A stretch of DNA of 64,000 nt from Terrisporobacter vanillatitrophus. GTDB lineage: Bacteria > Bacillota > Clostridia > Peptostreptococcales > Peptostreptococcaceae. The stretch covers positions 1,860,001 through 1,924,000 of the forward strand of contig NZ_CP154625.1 in assembly GCF_051148895.1 (NCBI RefSeq), in the 5' to 3' direction. Below are positions 1-8,092 of the stretch, in pieces. The translations under genes and the position numbers were made by a program. The first letter of the stretch is position 1. Each line of letters starts with the position of its first letter. Under the pieces are notes generated by a model that worked only from the letters and a program-made list of their open reading frames with translations, had not been told where the DNA came from and made no database searches.

Positions 1-1
1 A

Positions 2-670
2 AATAATTTAGAATATGTAAAATTATATGGAATAGGCACAAATTTAAGCTGCTATGGATCAATCAAACCATCACAGGCGAATTTAAGTTATTTATGTGAA
101 ATAGCAGAAGAAGTTGAAAATAAAATTGGTAGAAAGCTAGACATAGTATCGGGGGGATCAACTACATCACTACCATTATTGTTTGATAAGAAAATGCCAT
201 CTAAAATAAATAATCTAAGAATAGGAGAAGCCTTAATTATAGGCAGAGACTTAATAGATTATTGGGGATACGACTTAGACAAAATGCATAAAGACACTAT
301 GATTTTAAAAGCTGAAATAATAGAAATAAAAGAAAAACCAACTTATCCCATAGGAGAAATGTTCTTAGATGCCTTTGGAAACAAACCGGAATATGAAGAC
401 AAAGGTATAAGAAAAAGAGCCATACTAGCCGTGGGAAAACAAGACTTTGTCAATGATAGAGACTTAGTTCCTTTGGAAGAAGGAATAGAAATAGTAGGAA
501 GTAGTAGTGATCATCTTATAGTAGATATACAAAACTCTGGGGGGAGTTATCAAGTAGGGGATATTATTAGTTTTGGAATGTTTTATTCAAATGCACTTTA
601 TTTAACATCTTCAAAATACGTGAAAAAACAATATATTCAATTGGAAGAATTGAAGAAGGAATACGCATAG
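2..670 (+). CDS. orr: Ornithine racemase, alanine racemase family (5' end outside window)
   Basis: The open frame runs in from the left edge without a start and stops at 670, giving the C-terminal 222 residues of a protein family of about 350. It is a PLP-dependent, alanine-racemase-type barrel; the visible part includes GIGTNLSCYG, IVSGGSTTSLP and NLRIGEALIIG, which I recognise from clostridial ornithine racemases (L- to D-ornithine, Orn fermentation). The PLP lysine lies in the missing N-terminus. A start codon within the window (TTG at 179) is only an internal codon, because the same frame is open and conserved upstream. The following YjiH-type membrane gene is 80 bp away and may be co-transcribed. 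Substrate assignment is by family memory, so another amino-acid racemase is possible. Confidence 0.8.
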   Translation, partial: NNLEYVKLYGIGTNLSCYGSIKPSQANLSYLCEIAEEVENKIGRKLDIVSGGSTTSLPLLFDKKMPSKINNLRIGEALIIGRDLIDYWGYDLDKMHKDTMILKAEIIEIKEKPTYPIGEMFLDAFGNKPEYEDKGIRKRAILAVGKQDFVNDRDLVPLEEGIEIVGSSSDHLIVDIQNSGGSYQVGDIISFGMFYSNALYLTSSKYVKKQYIQLEELKKEYA

Positions 671-750
671 AAATTATAAATAAGTATTAGAGTAATTAAA
701 ATTATTGAAAAATTACAAAAGCAAAAAGACAATTATATGGAGGAATTATT

Positions 751-2130
751 ATGAATACAGAACAAAATTACACGTTAGAACAGTCGAGTAGTATCTTAAA
801 ATTTATAAAGTTTTTTATACCGTCATTATTGGGATTATTTTTATTTATCATACCATTACCTTTTGGAGAAATGTTTAATATGGCAGATGTATCACCTGTA
901 AATATAGGTGTTGGATTTATTTCAGAATTACTAAAGCTTGCAATAGGTGATTATATACCAACTATATGCTTAGTAATAATTGTTGGATCAGCGATTTTAT
1001 CACTTTCAGCAAAATTTATAAATATAAAAAATGAATTTTTCAAAAACATATTAGATGTACCAACATTTTGGTTATTCTTCAGAATAGTTGGAGCAGTATT
1101 TATGGTTATGATATATACAAATGTGGGACCAGAATTTATAATTTCTGAAAATACAGGTAATGTAATCTTAGGAATTATGCCAAGTTTAATAGCATTATTT
1201 TTAATAGCAGGATTTTTACTACCTTTAGTTTTAGACTTTGGTTTAATGGATTTCTTTGGAACAATGATATCTAAATTTATGAGAACTTTATTTTTAGTTC
1301 CAGGAAGAGCTTCAGTAGATACTTTATCTTCATGGCTTGGAGATGCAACTTTAGGAATAATGATAACAAATACTCAGTACAAGCAAGGTTTCTATAACAA
1401 AAAAGAAAGTTGTATAATAGCAGTTTGTTTCTCACTAGTATCTCTACCTTTCTCTACTGTTATAGCAGATCAATTAGGATTTATGGATAAATTTGTACCA
1501 TTTTATTTAACAGTTTGTGCAGCTTCACTTGTTTGTGCATTAATATTACCAAGAATTTATCCTTTATGTAAGATAAAAAATGAAACTTACAACAATGTTC
1601 CTTACGAGGCAGAAGAGGTTAATGAAGAAGGTGGATTATTCAAACAAGGTTTAAATAATGCAATGGATAGAGCTGCGAAAGCACCAACTCTTAATGAAAT
1701 AATAATAAATGGATTTAAAAATATAGTAGATATATATATAAGTTTAATACCATTGGTATTAGCATGGGGAACAATATCTTTAGCATTAGCAGAGTTTACT
1801 CCAGTGTTCACATGGATATCTTACCCAGTTATATTAGTATTAGAATTACTTAAAATACCTAATGCAGCTGAGGCAGCACCAGCAGTTCTAGTTGGATTTA
1901 CAGATATGTTTATACCATCAGTAATGGTAAGTGGAGATGGATTTGCGCAAATAACTAAATTTGTAATAGGTGCATTATCTATTTCTCAATTAGTTTATAT
2001 GACTGAAACAGGTGCAGTAATACTAAAATCTGAAATACCACTTAAATTAAAAGATTTAATAGTATTATTCTTAATAAGAACAGTAATTTCTCTTTTAGTA
2101 ATTACACCAATTGCACACATGTTATTTTAG
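751..2130 (+). CDS. YjiH family membrane protein with nucleoside-recognition (Gate) domain
   Basis: A 459-residue polytopic membrane protein with about ten to eleven hydrophobic segments. The first begins near residue 20 and a long loop of acidic and amide residues lies near 285-310. The middle part, with stretches such as PSLIALFLIAGFLLPLV and SSWLGDATLGIM, is typical of the Gate/nucleoside-recognition fold used by YjiH proteins. The substrate is unknown for the family; the neighbour upstream, a predicted ornithine racemase, makes an amino-acid or metabolite transporter in Orn fermentation plausible but unproven. The start follows a clear GGAGG (about 8 nt spacing). A hairpin follows the stop. 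Confidence 0.75.
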   Translation: MNTEQNYTLEQSSSILKFIKFFIPSLLGLFLFIIPLPFGEMFNMADVSPVNIGVGFISELLKLAIGDYIPTICLVIIVGSAILSLSAKFINIKNEFFKNILDVPTFWLFFRIVGAVFMVMIYTNVGPEFIISENTGNVILGIMPSLIALFLIAGFLLPLVLDFGLMDFFGTMISKFMRTLFLVPGRASVDTLSSWLGDATLGIMITNTQYKQGFYNKKESCIIAVCFSLVSLPFSTVIADQLGFMDKFVPFYLTVCAASLVCALILPRIYPLCKIKNETYNNVPYEAEEVNEEGGLFKQGLNNAMDRAAKAPTLNEIIINGFKNIVDIYISLIPLVLAWGTISLALAEFTPVFTWISYPVILVLELLKIPNAAEAAPAVLVGFTDMFIPSVMVSGDGFAQITKFVIGALSISQLVYMTETGAVILKSEIPLKLKDLIVLFLIRTVISLLVITPIAHMLF

Positions 2131-2155
2131 ATAAAATATAATAATTTATAAAAAT

Positions 2156-2185
2156 GAGGGGCAGTGAAAACTGTCCCTCTTATAA
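2156..2185 (+). terminator. Hairpin terminator after the YjiH gene
   Basis: GAGGGGCAG pairs with CTGTCCCTC (one G-T pair) around a 6-nt loop at 2156-2179. It is followed by a modest T-rich tail, so termination may be only moderate. Confidence 0.65.
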
Positions 2186-2296
2186 TTTGAAAAAAATTAT
2201 ATGTAAAATTAAGGATTATTAATATAAATATTTACAAATATTATTAAATTGGTAAAATTATTATATGAAAGAATTTAGTAATTGAAGGGGAATGCA

Positions 2297-3640
2297 ATGA
2301 AGTATTTTAATGAAACATATATAAAAAGAAGATTTGTGACAAGAAATGACTGGGCTGATACATATAAAGCCATTCATTCAAGTACAGAAGAAAAAGTAAC
2401 ACTAAAAGTACTAGTAAAAAAAAGTAATGATGAGGAATATATTAATAATCTATTAAAAGAAGTAGAAATTTTAAAAAATATAAAAAATCCTAATTTAATT
2501 AATGTGAATAATATGTTTCAATATAGTGGATGTGGAAAAACATATTACTACGTGGAAGGTGAATATTTTAAAGGAATTTCTTTAGAAGAAAAATTACAAT
2601 CTGGAAAGTTAGAAGAACAAGAAGCTATTAAAATAATTGAAACTGTAGCAGAGGGATTAAAAGAATTTCATAATAGAAATATATTATTTAATAATTTAAG
2701 TTTAAGTAATATTTTTATAAATTCTAAAGAAGTGGTTAAAGCAGATGTTTTATCATATTTGGAAAATAAGGACTTTGTTCTATTATCTCATAATGAAACA
2801 GAAGAAAAAGTAGAAAAAAATAAATTTAACCCACAAAAAGATATTCATGACTTGGGAGTTATTTTATATGAACTATTAACTGGAAAGTCAAGTTTTGAAT
2901 CGAATAATTACAAAAACCAAATTTCAAGTGTAAACTTAGCATCTATTATAGAAAAGGCTACAAATAGCAGTTTGGAAAACAAATACAATAACATAGACAG
3001 ATTTTTAGTAGATCTTAAATCTTACTCACAACATGGAGTACTTAGTGAAGAAAGCTATGACGCCCAAGAAGTAAACACAAAGAAAAAGAAAAGAAAAAAA
3101 GGCAAAATAGGTAAAACCCTTGGTGCTTGTGTAATAATAGCCTTAGTAGGTGGAGCAACGGTATATGGATATGATCTAATAGAAAAAAACAAAAAAGACA
3201 AAGAAGCTAATGTGACAAAAATAGAAGAAACTACTAAACCAAAGGAAGAAGAGAAAAAAGTAGAAGAAAAGAAAACTGAGGAAGACAAGACTGATAACAC
3301 TGAAAATAAAGATGATAAATCTAGTGAGAAGAGTTCTTCTACAAGTAAATCAAAGGAAAATAATAGTTCAACTACTACTTCTAAGAAAAACAATAACTCA
3401 AGTAGTAGTACAAGTAATAATAGCAACAATGATTCAAATAACAACACTAGTAACAATACGAGTAAACCAAACAAACCAAGCAATGATGAAAACTCAGACG
3501 ATACAACAAATAAACCAGATGAAGGAAATGATAGTGGGGATAAAGATACTGAAGTTAATCCACCTTCAAGTGATTCAAATGACAGTAATACTGGTATTGA
3601 AAATGAAATACCAGAATCATCTGGCTCAGAAAGCGAATAA
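2297..3640 (+). CDS. Membrane-anchored Ser/Thr kinase-like protein, probably a pseudokinase (paralogue 1)
   Basis: A 447-residue protein. Residues about 8-250 form a kinase-like domain. The VAIK lysine appears kept (K37 in EKVTLKVL), and the late motif DIHDLGVILYELLTG is clear. However, the catalytic loop reads FNNLSLSN where HRDLKPxN is expected, so the catalytic Asp and Lys are gone, and DFG is replaced by DVL. A very basic patch (KKKKRKKGK) precedes one membrane span (about 275-292). About 150 residues of Lys/Glu-, then Ser/Asn-rich low-complexity tail should lie outside the cell. The ATG at 2297 follows AAGGGG with 6 nt spacing, better than the TTG at 2282. It is followed by a terminator and by a paralogue. 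The PASTA domains of PknB are absent. Inactivity is inferred from motifs only. Confidence 0.75.
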   Translation: MKYFNETYIKRRFVTRNDWADTYKAIHSSTEEKVTLKVLVKKSNDEEYINNLLKEVEILKNIKNPNLINVNNMFQYSGCGKTYYYVEGEYFKGISLEEKLQSGKLEEQEAIKIIETVAEGLKEFHNRNILFNNLSLSNIFINSKEVVKADVLSYLENKDFVLLSHNETEEKVEKNKFNPQKDIHDLGVILYELLTGKSSFESNNYKNQISSVNLASIIEKATNSSLENKYNNIDRFLVDLKSYSQHGVLSEESYDAQEVNTKKKKRKKGKIGKTLGACVIIALVGGATVYGYDLIEKNKKDKEANVTKIEETTKPKEEEKKVEEKKTEEDKTDNTENKDDKSSEKSSSTSKSKENNSSTTTSKKNNNSSSSTSNNSNNDSNNNTSNNTSKPNKPSNDENSDDTTNKPDEGNDSGDKDTEVNPPSSDSNDSNTGIENEIPESSGSESE

Positions 3641-3655
3641 TTATAAAATTTACTT

Positions 3656-3700
3656 CACCCCAATTGTTAGATTAAAAGTCTAAGAATTGGGGTGTTTTTT
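3656..3700 (+). terminator. Strong intrinsic terminator
   Basis: CACCCCAATTGTTAGA pairs with TCTAAGAATTGGGGTG, allowing small mismatches, and is followed by six T. It separates the two kinase-like paralogues, so they are probably separate transcripts. Confidence 0.9.
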
Positions 3701-3781
3701 AAAATGTTACAATTATATAGTAGACAAATATTTTATATACAATTATTATTTTATTATAATGATTAAAAAGAGGCGAAGTAT

Positions 3782-5104
3782 ATGAGAAATTTTAATTATA
3801 AATATACCATTAGAGATTTCATTGACAAAAACAAATGGTCTAATGTTTACACAGGCATAAATAAGGAAACTGATGAAAAAATAATTATTAATATACTTAT
3901 AAATGTAGAAGGCAATGAAGAAAACTTAGAAATATTTAAAGAGGAAGTAAATTTATTAAAAAGTATTAATAATGTAAATGTAACATCCATAAATCATATG
4001 GATACTTATATAAATAAAGATAAAACTTATTATTATATTGAAAGTGAAAATTTTCAAGGCTTAACATTAGAAGAATTAATGAGAATCAATAGGCTTCATA
4101 ATGAGAAATGCTTACAAATAATAAAAGAAGTAATAAATGGTGTTAAGGAGTTTAATAATAAAAAAATAAACTTTGGAGATTTGACAAGTGAAAATATAAT
4201 AATAAATGATAAAGGTGTAATAAAAATTGATATATTATCATTTATTAATAATCATAAGGGTCATATAAATTGTAAAATTCATGATACTAAAAAGTTTCGT
4301 CCTAATGAGGATGTTCAAGTTATTGGCAGGATTTTATGCCAGATGATTACTGGTAAAGAAATCTTTGATCCCGAAGAAAATAAAAAATTGGATAAGTATA
4401 TTAGTAATATTTTAGCTAAAGCTACCAATAAAAAACATATATCAAAATATAAATATAAAGATTTAAATGAGTTTTTAAATGATATAGATTTATGTTTGTG
4501 TGGAGAAGAACTAAGTGATAATAGTGAAGTTAATTTGGGAAAATATAATAAACTATATTCTAGTTATAATATTAAAAAATATGTAGTTATAGCATGCTCA
4601 GTTGTCATACTACTTTGCACAACGGCCTTTGGAGCACAATATATAATGGATAAAAAGTCAGATAATATGGTTACTACAAATACAAGTAAAGATGTCTATG
4701 AAGAAGAAAATTCAGAGGATAAAAAAGAACTAAATCTAACTCCTATTGAAGAAAATATGATTAAGACTAAAGACTCAGCAGAAACTACTAAAAAAGAAGA
4801 AACAAGTGATAATAACAATAACAGTAATGAAAATACTAAAAAAGAAGATAAAAATGAAAATGTAAGCAATAAAGATAAGAATAATCAAGACAAAGATAAA
4901 GACAAAACAGATAAAGAAGATCCTGATAAAGACAATTCAGATAAAGATAATAATAAGGAAGATCCAGACAAAGACAAAAATGATGAAGACAAAGAAAAAC
5001 CAGATGAAGAAAAACCAGACAATGACAATTCTAATGAAGAACAACCGGATCAAAATCCAGATGAAGATCAAAACCCAGATAAAAATAACAACGTTGTAGA
5101 GTAA
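3782..5104 (+). CDS. Membrane-anchored Ser/Thr kinase-like protein, probably a pseudokinase (paralogue 2)
   Basis: A 440-residue paralogue of the preceding gene with the same architecture: kinase-like domain (about 5-240), one membrane span (about 267-284) and an extracellular tail of about 150 residues very rich in Asp, Lys, Glu, Asn and Pro (repeats of the type DKDN and EDPDKDK). Here the VAIK lysine is replaced by N37 (KIIINILI). The catalytic loop FGDLTSEN keeps the Asp (D133) and Asn (N138) but loses His, Arg and Lys, and DFG is DIL. The pattern of lost residues is thus complementary to paralogue 1. The start ATG follows a weak GAGGCG site. Possible roles are cell-wall or surface sensing; the function is not recognisable from sequence. 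Confidence 0.75.
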   Translation: MRNFNYKYTIRDFIDKNKWSNVYTGINKETDEKIIINILINVEGNEENLEIFKEEVNLLKSINNVNVTSINHMDTYINKDKTYYYIESENFQGLTLEELMRINRLHNEKCLQIIKEVINGVKEFNNKKINFGDLTSENIIINDKGVIKIDILSFINNHKGHINCKIHDTKKFRPNEDVQVIGRILCQMITGKEIFDPEENKKLDKYISNILAKATNKKHISKYKYKDLNEFLNDIDLCLCGEELSDNSEVNLGKYNKLYSSYNIKKYVVIACSVVILLCTTAFGAQYIMDKKSDNMVTTNTSKDVYEEENSEDKKELNLTPIEENMIKTKDSAETTKKEETSDNNNNSNENTKKEDKNENVSNKDKNNQDKDKDKTDKEDPDKDNSDKDNNKEDPDKDKNDEDKEKPDEEKPDNDNSNEEQPDQNPDEDQNPDKNNNVVE

Positions 5105-5129
5105 GTAATAAAATAAGAATAATATTAAT

Positions 5130-5170
5130 AAGCTAGTAAAGAAATTGTTACTTACTAGCTTTATATTATT
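5130..5170 (+). terminator. Intrinsic terminator
   Basis: AAGCTAGTAA (5130-5139) pairs perfectly with TTACTAGCTT (5152-5161), followed by a T/A-rich tail. Confidence 0.75.
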
Positions 5171-5287
5171 TTAGACATATTCTTAATAGAAGTAAATTTT
5201 TAATACTGAGAAAGATAAAAAAATAAACCTGTGTTATAATTTTATAGTATGTAAATATAATAACTAAAAAATTGTTAAGGAGGACTT

Positions 5288-5785
5288 ATGGAGATTAGAC
5301 TAGCACATAAAGATGATTTAAAAGAAATAATAAAAATAGAAAGTATTTGTTTTCCACCATCAGAAGCAGCTAGCAAAGAAGTTATGAAAGAAAGATTCAA
5401 AGCTTTCGGAGAAAATTTTTTAGTGGCAGTGGAAGATGAGAAAATAGTAGGTTTTATAAATGGGTGTACTACAGACAAGGCTTGCCTTCCTGATAAATTA
5501 TATAATGATGTTACACTACATAATCCAAAGGGCAAATATCAAACAGTATTTGGATTAGATGTTTTACCACAATATAGAAATAAGGGTACAGCAGCCATAT
5601 TGTTAGAAGAATTTATAGATCTTTCTAAAAAACGAGGGAAAAAGGGTATAATTCTTACTTGCAAAGACTATTTAATTCATTATTACGAAAAATTTGGATT
5701 TAAACATGAGGGTGTTTCAATCTCTTCTCATGGAGGGTCAAAGTGGAATGATATGATATTATTATTTGAAAAAGCTTTGACCTAA
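5288..5785 (+). CDS. GNAT family N-acetyltransferase
   Basis: A 165-residue single-domain GNAT. The family motif A, where acetyl-CoA pyrophosphate binds, is visible as QYRNKGTAAIL near residue 98, preceded by the beta-4 strand VFGLDVLP. The C-terminal part YEKFGFKHEG is the usual GNAT motif B region. The substrate is unknown; small cytosolic GNATs of this size acetylate amines, amino acids or antibiotics. The start ATG follows AAGGAGG with good spacing. It stands alone between a terminator and the VanW gene. Confidence 0.85.
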   Translation: MEIRLAHKDDLKEIIKIESICFPPSEAASKEVMKERFKAFGENFLVAVEDEKIVGFINGCTTDKACLPDKLYNDVTLHNPKGKYQTVFGLDVLPQYRNKGTAAILLEEFIDLSKKRGKKGIILTCKDYLIHYYEKFGFKHEGVSISSHGGSKWNDMILLFEKALT

Positions 5786-5929
5786 AGTTAAAATAATAAT
5801 AGGTTTTTTAAAAGAATTCTTTAACTAATATAATTTCTAAGTATTAAATTAAAAATGAAAATAATCATTAGAATATAAAAACTCTCATGGGAAAACATAA
5901 TTATATAATTTTATAGTTAGGAGAGTAAA

Positions 5930-7162
5930 ATGAGAGGACAAAAAAGCATTTTAAATAAATCAGTATATTTAGTAATGATAATAGTTATAGGATTTACTTC
6001 CCTTGGATTAACATCAAAAGAAAATGAGCAAAGAATTTATAGTAATATTACAATTCAAAATATAGATGTGGGGAAATTAACTGAAAAACAAGCAATAAAT
6101 AAGATTAAATCAACTTATCCTTTGAAGGATTTTAATATTACTTATAATAATGAAAAATGGATAATAAAATCAGAAAATATAGACCTTAATTATCACATAG
6201 AAGAAATGGTAAAAGAAGCTTTTAATTATACAAGAAGTAGCTCTATCCTAAAAAATATAAAAAGAAAAGGAAAACTTAATTTAAAAAAAATATACAATAT
6301 TAAGTTAAGAGCCACATATGATGAGATAAAATTAAGTAAAGAGTTAGAAGTAATTTGTAATGGCATAAATGTAGATGCTGTGGATGCAACTTTTCGTGTG
6401 GAGCTTAGTGGAGAACTAAAAAGAACAGAATCAAAAGAAGGTAAACAAGTTGATGTATCAAGATTAAAAGAATATATGTATGACATGATTAATAAGAAAA
6501 AAATCGAAAATATTAATTTGCCGGTTATTACTTTGTATCCAAAAGTTTCTACTAAGCAAGTTAAAAGTATAAATTCAGTATTAGGAGAATTTAGTACAAG
6601 CTTCAACAACTTTACCTCTAGAGGTAGTAATATTCATGTGGCAGGAGAACAAACTAGTGATATTTTGTTAATGCCTGGAGATACTTTTTCTTACAATAAA
6701 TGTACTGGAGCAAGAAATTGGGTCAACGGCTACAAAAGTGCCCCAGTCATAGTAGGAGGTAAGGTTACAAATGGAGAAGGTGGAGGTGTGTGTCAAGTTT
6801 CTACCACAATCTATAATGCAGCCTTGGTTTCAGGACTTACCATAGATGAGGTACATAATCATTCCCTTCCCTCCAGATATGTGCCAAGGGGAAGAGATGC
6901 TACTGTGTCTTATGGATATACTGATTTAAAATTTTCCAATCCCTACACTCATCCTGTATATATAAAAAATATAGTAGGAGATGGAGCAATAACTTCGAAA
7001 ATATATGGATGCAATTTTGATAGAGAACGAATCGTTATAAAAATGGAAGAGGAATATACAAAAAATAAAATTACTGTAAAAACATATAGAATATTCTTAG
7101 ATGAAGAAAATAATATTATAAAAAACGAATTAGTTAACACTAGTGTTTATAAACCCAATTAA
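5930..7162 (+). CDS. VanW family protein with peptidoglycan-binding-like domain
   Basis: A 410-residue protein with an N-terminal signal anchor (about residues 9-30), so most of it is outside the membrane. Residues about 70-190 look like the PG_binding_4 domain usually found before VanW, and about 225-350 carry the VanW domain, with hallmark stretches MPGDTFSYN, GGGVCQVSTTIYNAAL and HSLPSRYVPRG. VanW is named from some vancomycin-resistance clusters but its activity is unknown; in clostridia it is a common cell-envelope protein and by itself does not imply resistance. The start follows TTAGGAGAG. A strong terminator follows, and an IS66 copy lies immediately behind it. Confidence 0.85.
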   Translation: MRGQKSILNKSVYLVMIIVIGFTSLGLTSKENEQRIYSNITIQNIDVGKLTEKQAINKIKSTYPLKDFNITYNNEKWIIKSENIDLNYHIEEMVKEAFNYTRSSSILKNIKRKGKLNLKKIYNIKLRATYDEIKLSKELEVICNGINVDAVDATFRVELSGELKRTESKEGKQVDVSRLKEYMYDMINKKKIENINLPVITLYPKVSTKQVKSINSVLGEFSTSFNNFTSRGSNIHVAGEQTSDILLMPGDTFSYNKCTGARNWVNGYKSAPVIVGGKVTNGEGGGVCQVSTTIYNAALVSGLTIDEVHNHSLPSRYVPRGRDATVSYGYTDLKFSNPYTHPVYIKNIVGDGAITSKIYGCNFDRERIVIKMEEEYTKNKITVKTYRIFLDEENNIIKNELVNTSVYKPN

Positions 7163-7173
7163 ATAAATTATTT

Positions 7174-7212
7174 AAAAAGCCTCATATTGAAAACAGTATG
7201 AGGCTTTTTAAA
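7174..7212 (+). terminator. Strong intrinsic terminator of the VanW gene
   Basis: AAAAAGCCTCATATTG pairs with CAGTATGAGGCTTTTT (one G-T pair) around an AAAA loop. The T-run is part of the 3' arm. Confidence 0.9.
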
Positions 7213-7236
7213 TGAAAATATATAGGGATAATTTAC

Positions 7237-7244
7237 GTAATAAC
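7237..7244. repeat. Left copy of the 8-bp target duplication of the IS66 element
   Basis: GTAATAAC here is repeated exactly at 9780-9787 on the other side of the element. Eight bp is the usual duplication length of IS66. Confidence 0.9.
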
Positions 7245-7281
7245 GTAAGCGTAAAAGAATTTCTACCTATATTACAAGTAA

Positions 7282-7331
7282 AAGGTTAGCTAAAATATAA
7301 ATATAAAATATTAAATATGGAGGCTAACCTT
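7282..7331 (+). promoter_or_regulatory. Inverted repeat flanking the tnpA ribosome-binding site
   Basis: AAGGTTAGC (7282-7290) is the exact reverse complement of GCTAACCTT (7323-7331), and the second arm ends one base before the tnpA ATG at 7332. The GGAGG (7319-7323) lies at the edge of the second arm. A transcript entering from outside would carry both arms and could hide the start. This is inference. Confidence 0.45.
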
Positions 7332-7658
7332 ATGTATGTAAAAAATAGCCCAGATCAATGGGCTGAAATACTTGAAAAATTCAACTCATATGACGGTTCT
7401 GTCACAAATTTCTGTGAAGAAAATAAAATCTCTAAAAGTCAATTCTATTATCATAGAAAAAGAAAGGTTCAGCAACCTGTAGCATCTACTTTTTGTGAGG
7501 TGGAATTAGTTAAAGTAGCTACCCCAATAACTACTAAAGAAGTAGATACTCTTTCTAGTTATATAAAAATTGAAATAAACAATGTAACTATTCATATTCC
7601 ACCTAGCGAAGCTACGCTTTTAACTACAATAATAAAGGAGCTTTCAAATTCATGTTAA
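7332..7658 (+). CDS. tnpA: IS66 accessory protein TnpA
   Basis: A 108-residue helix-turn-helix protein of the IS66 first-ORF family, with the telltale segment VTNFCEENKISKSQFYYHRK. It is needed with TnpB for efficient IS66 transposition, although its exact role is not established. The start is set at the ATG at 7332 because GGAGG lies 8 nt upstream; the in-frame ATG at 7317 would overlap that site. It overlaps tnpB by 7 nt, which suggests translational coupling. Confidence 0.9.
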   Translation: MYVKNSPDQWAEILEKFNSYDGSVTNFCEENKISKSQFYYHRKRKVQQPVASTFCEVELVKVATPITTKEVDTLSSYIKIEINNVTIHIPPSEATLLTTIIKELSNSC

Positions 7659-8002
7659 ATCTAAATGAAGTTGATAAAGTATATCTAGCATGTGGAGTAA
7701 CAGATTTGAGAAAAAGCATTGATGGCTTAGTAATTGCAGTACAAAACCAATTAAAACTAGATCCTTTTGAAAAGGCATTATTTGTTTTTTGTAATAGACA
7801 ACAAAATAGACTGAAAATCCTCCACTTTGACGAAGGATTTTGGTTATACTATCACAGAATTGAAAACAATAAATTAAAATGGCCTATGACTAAAGAAGAA
7901 GCATTAACAGTAAATAAAGAAGAATTAAGTTGGCTTCTTAAAGGATATGAAGTTAGAACATCTTCCAAATTTAAGCCTGTAATTCAGAAAAATACATACT
8001 AA
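7652..8002 (+). CDS. tnpB: IS66 Orf2 protein TnpB
   Basis: A 116-residue IS66 Orf2-like protein of the family's usual length. Conserved family features are YLACGVTDLRKSIDGL near the N-terminus, and LFVFCNRQQNRLKILHFD with FWLYYHRIE in the middle. It is required together with TnpA and TnpC for transposition of IS66 elements. The ATG lies inside the 3' end of tnpA (7-nt overlap). Confidence 0.93.
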   Translation: MLNLNEVDKVYLACGVTDLRKSIDGLVIAVQNQLKLDPFEKALFVFCNRQQNRLKILHFDEGFWLYYHRIENNKLKWPMTKEEALTVNKEELSWLLKGYEVRTSSKFKPVIQKNTY

Positions 8003-8092
8003 ATAGAATGATCAAAATACTCCTAAATAACTGAATTTTCAACGATTTTATAGTACAATTATATTATATTTAAGAATATAAGGGGTTATAAT

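Noticed and set aside
3055..3483. Long minus-strand frame rich in Leu, Ser and Val, and a plus-strand frame at 3312-3683
   Set aside because: Both are out-of-frame readings of the low-complexity tail of the first kinase-like protein. They lack ribosome sites and sensible composition.
4690..5104. Short repeats GATAAAGA/GAAGAC that could be taken for a tandem repeat array
   Set aside because: They encode the DKD/EDPDKD tail of the second kinase-like protein in frame and have no spacer structure, so they are not a CRISPR or intergenic repeat.
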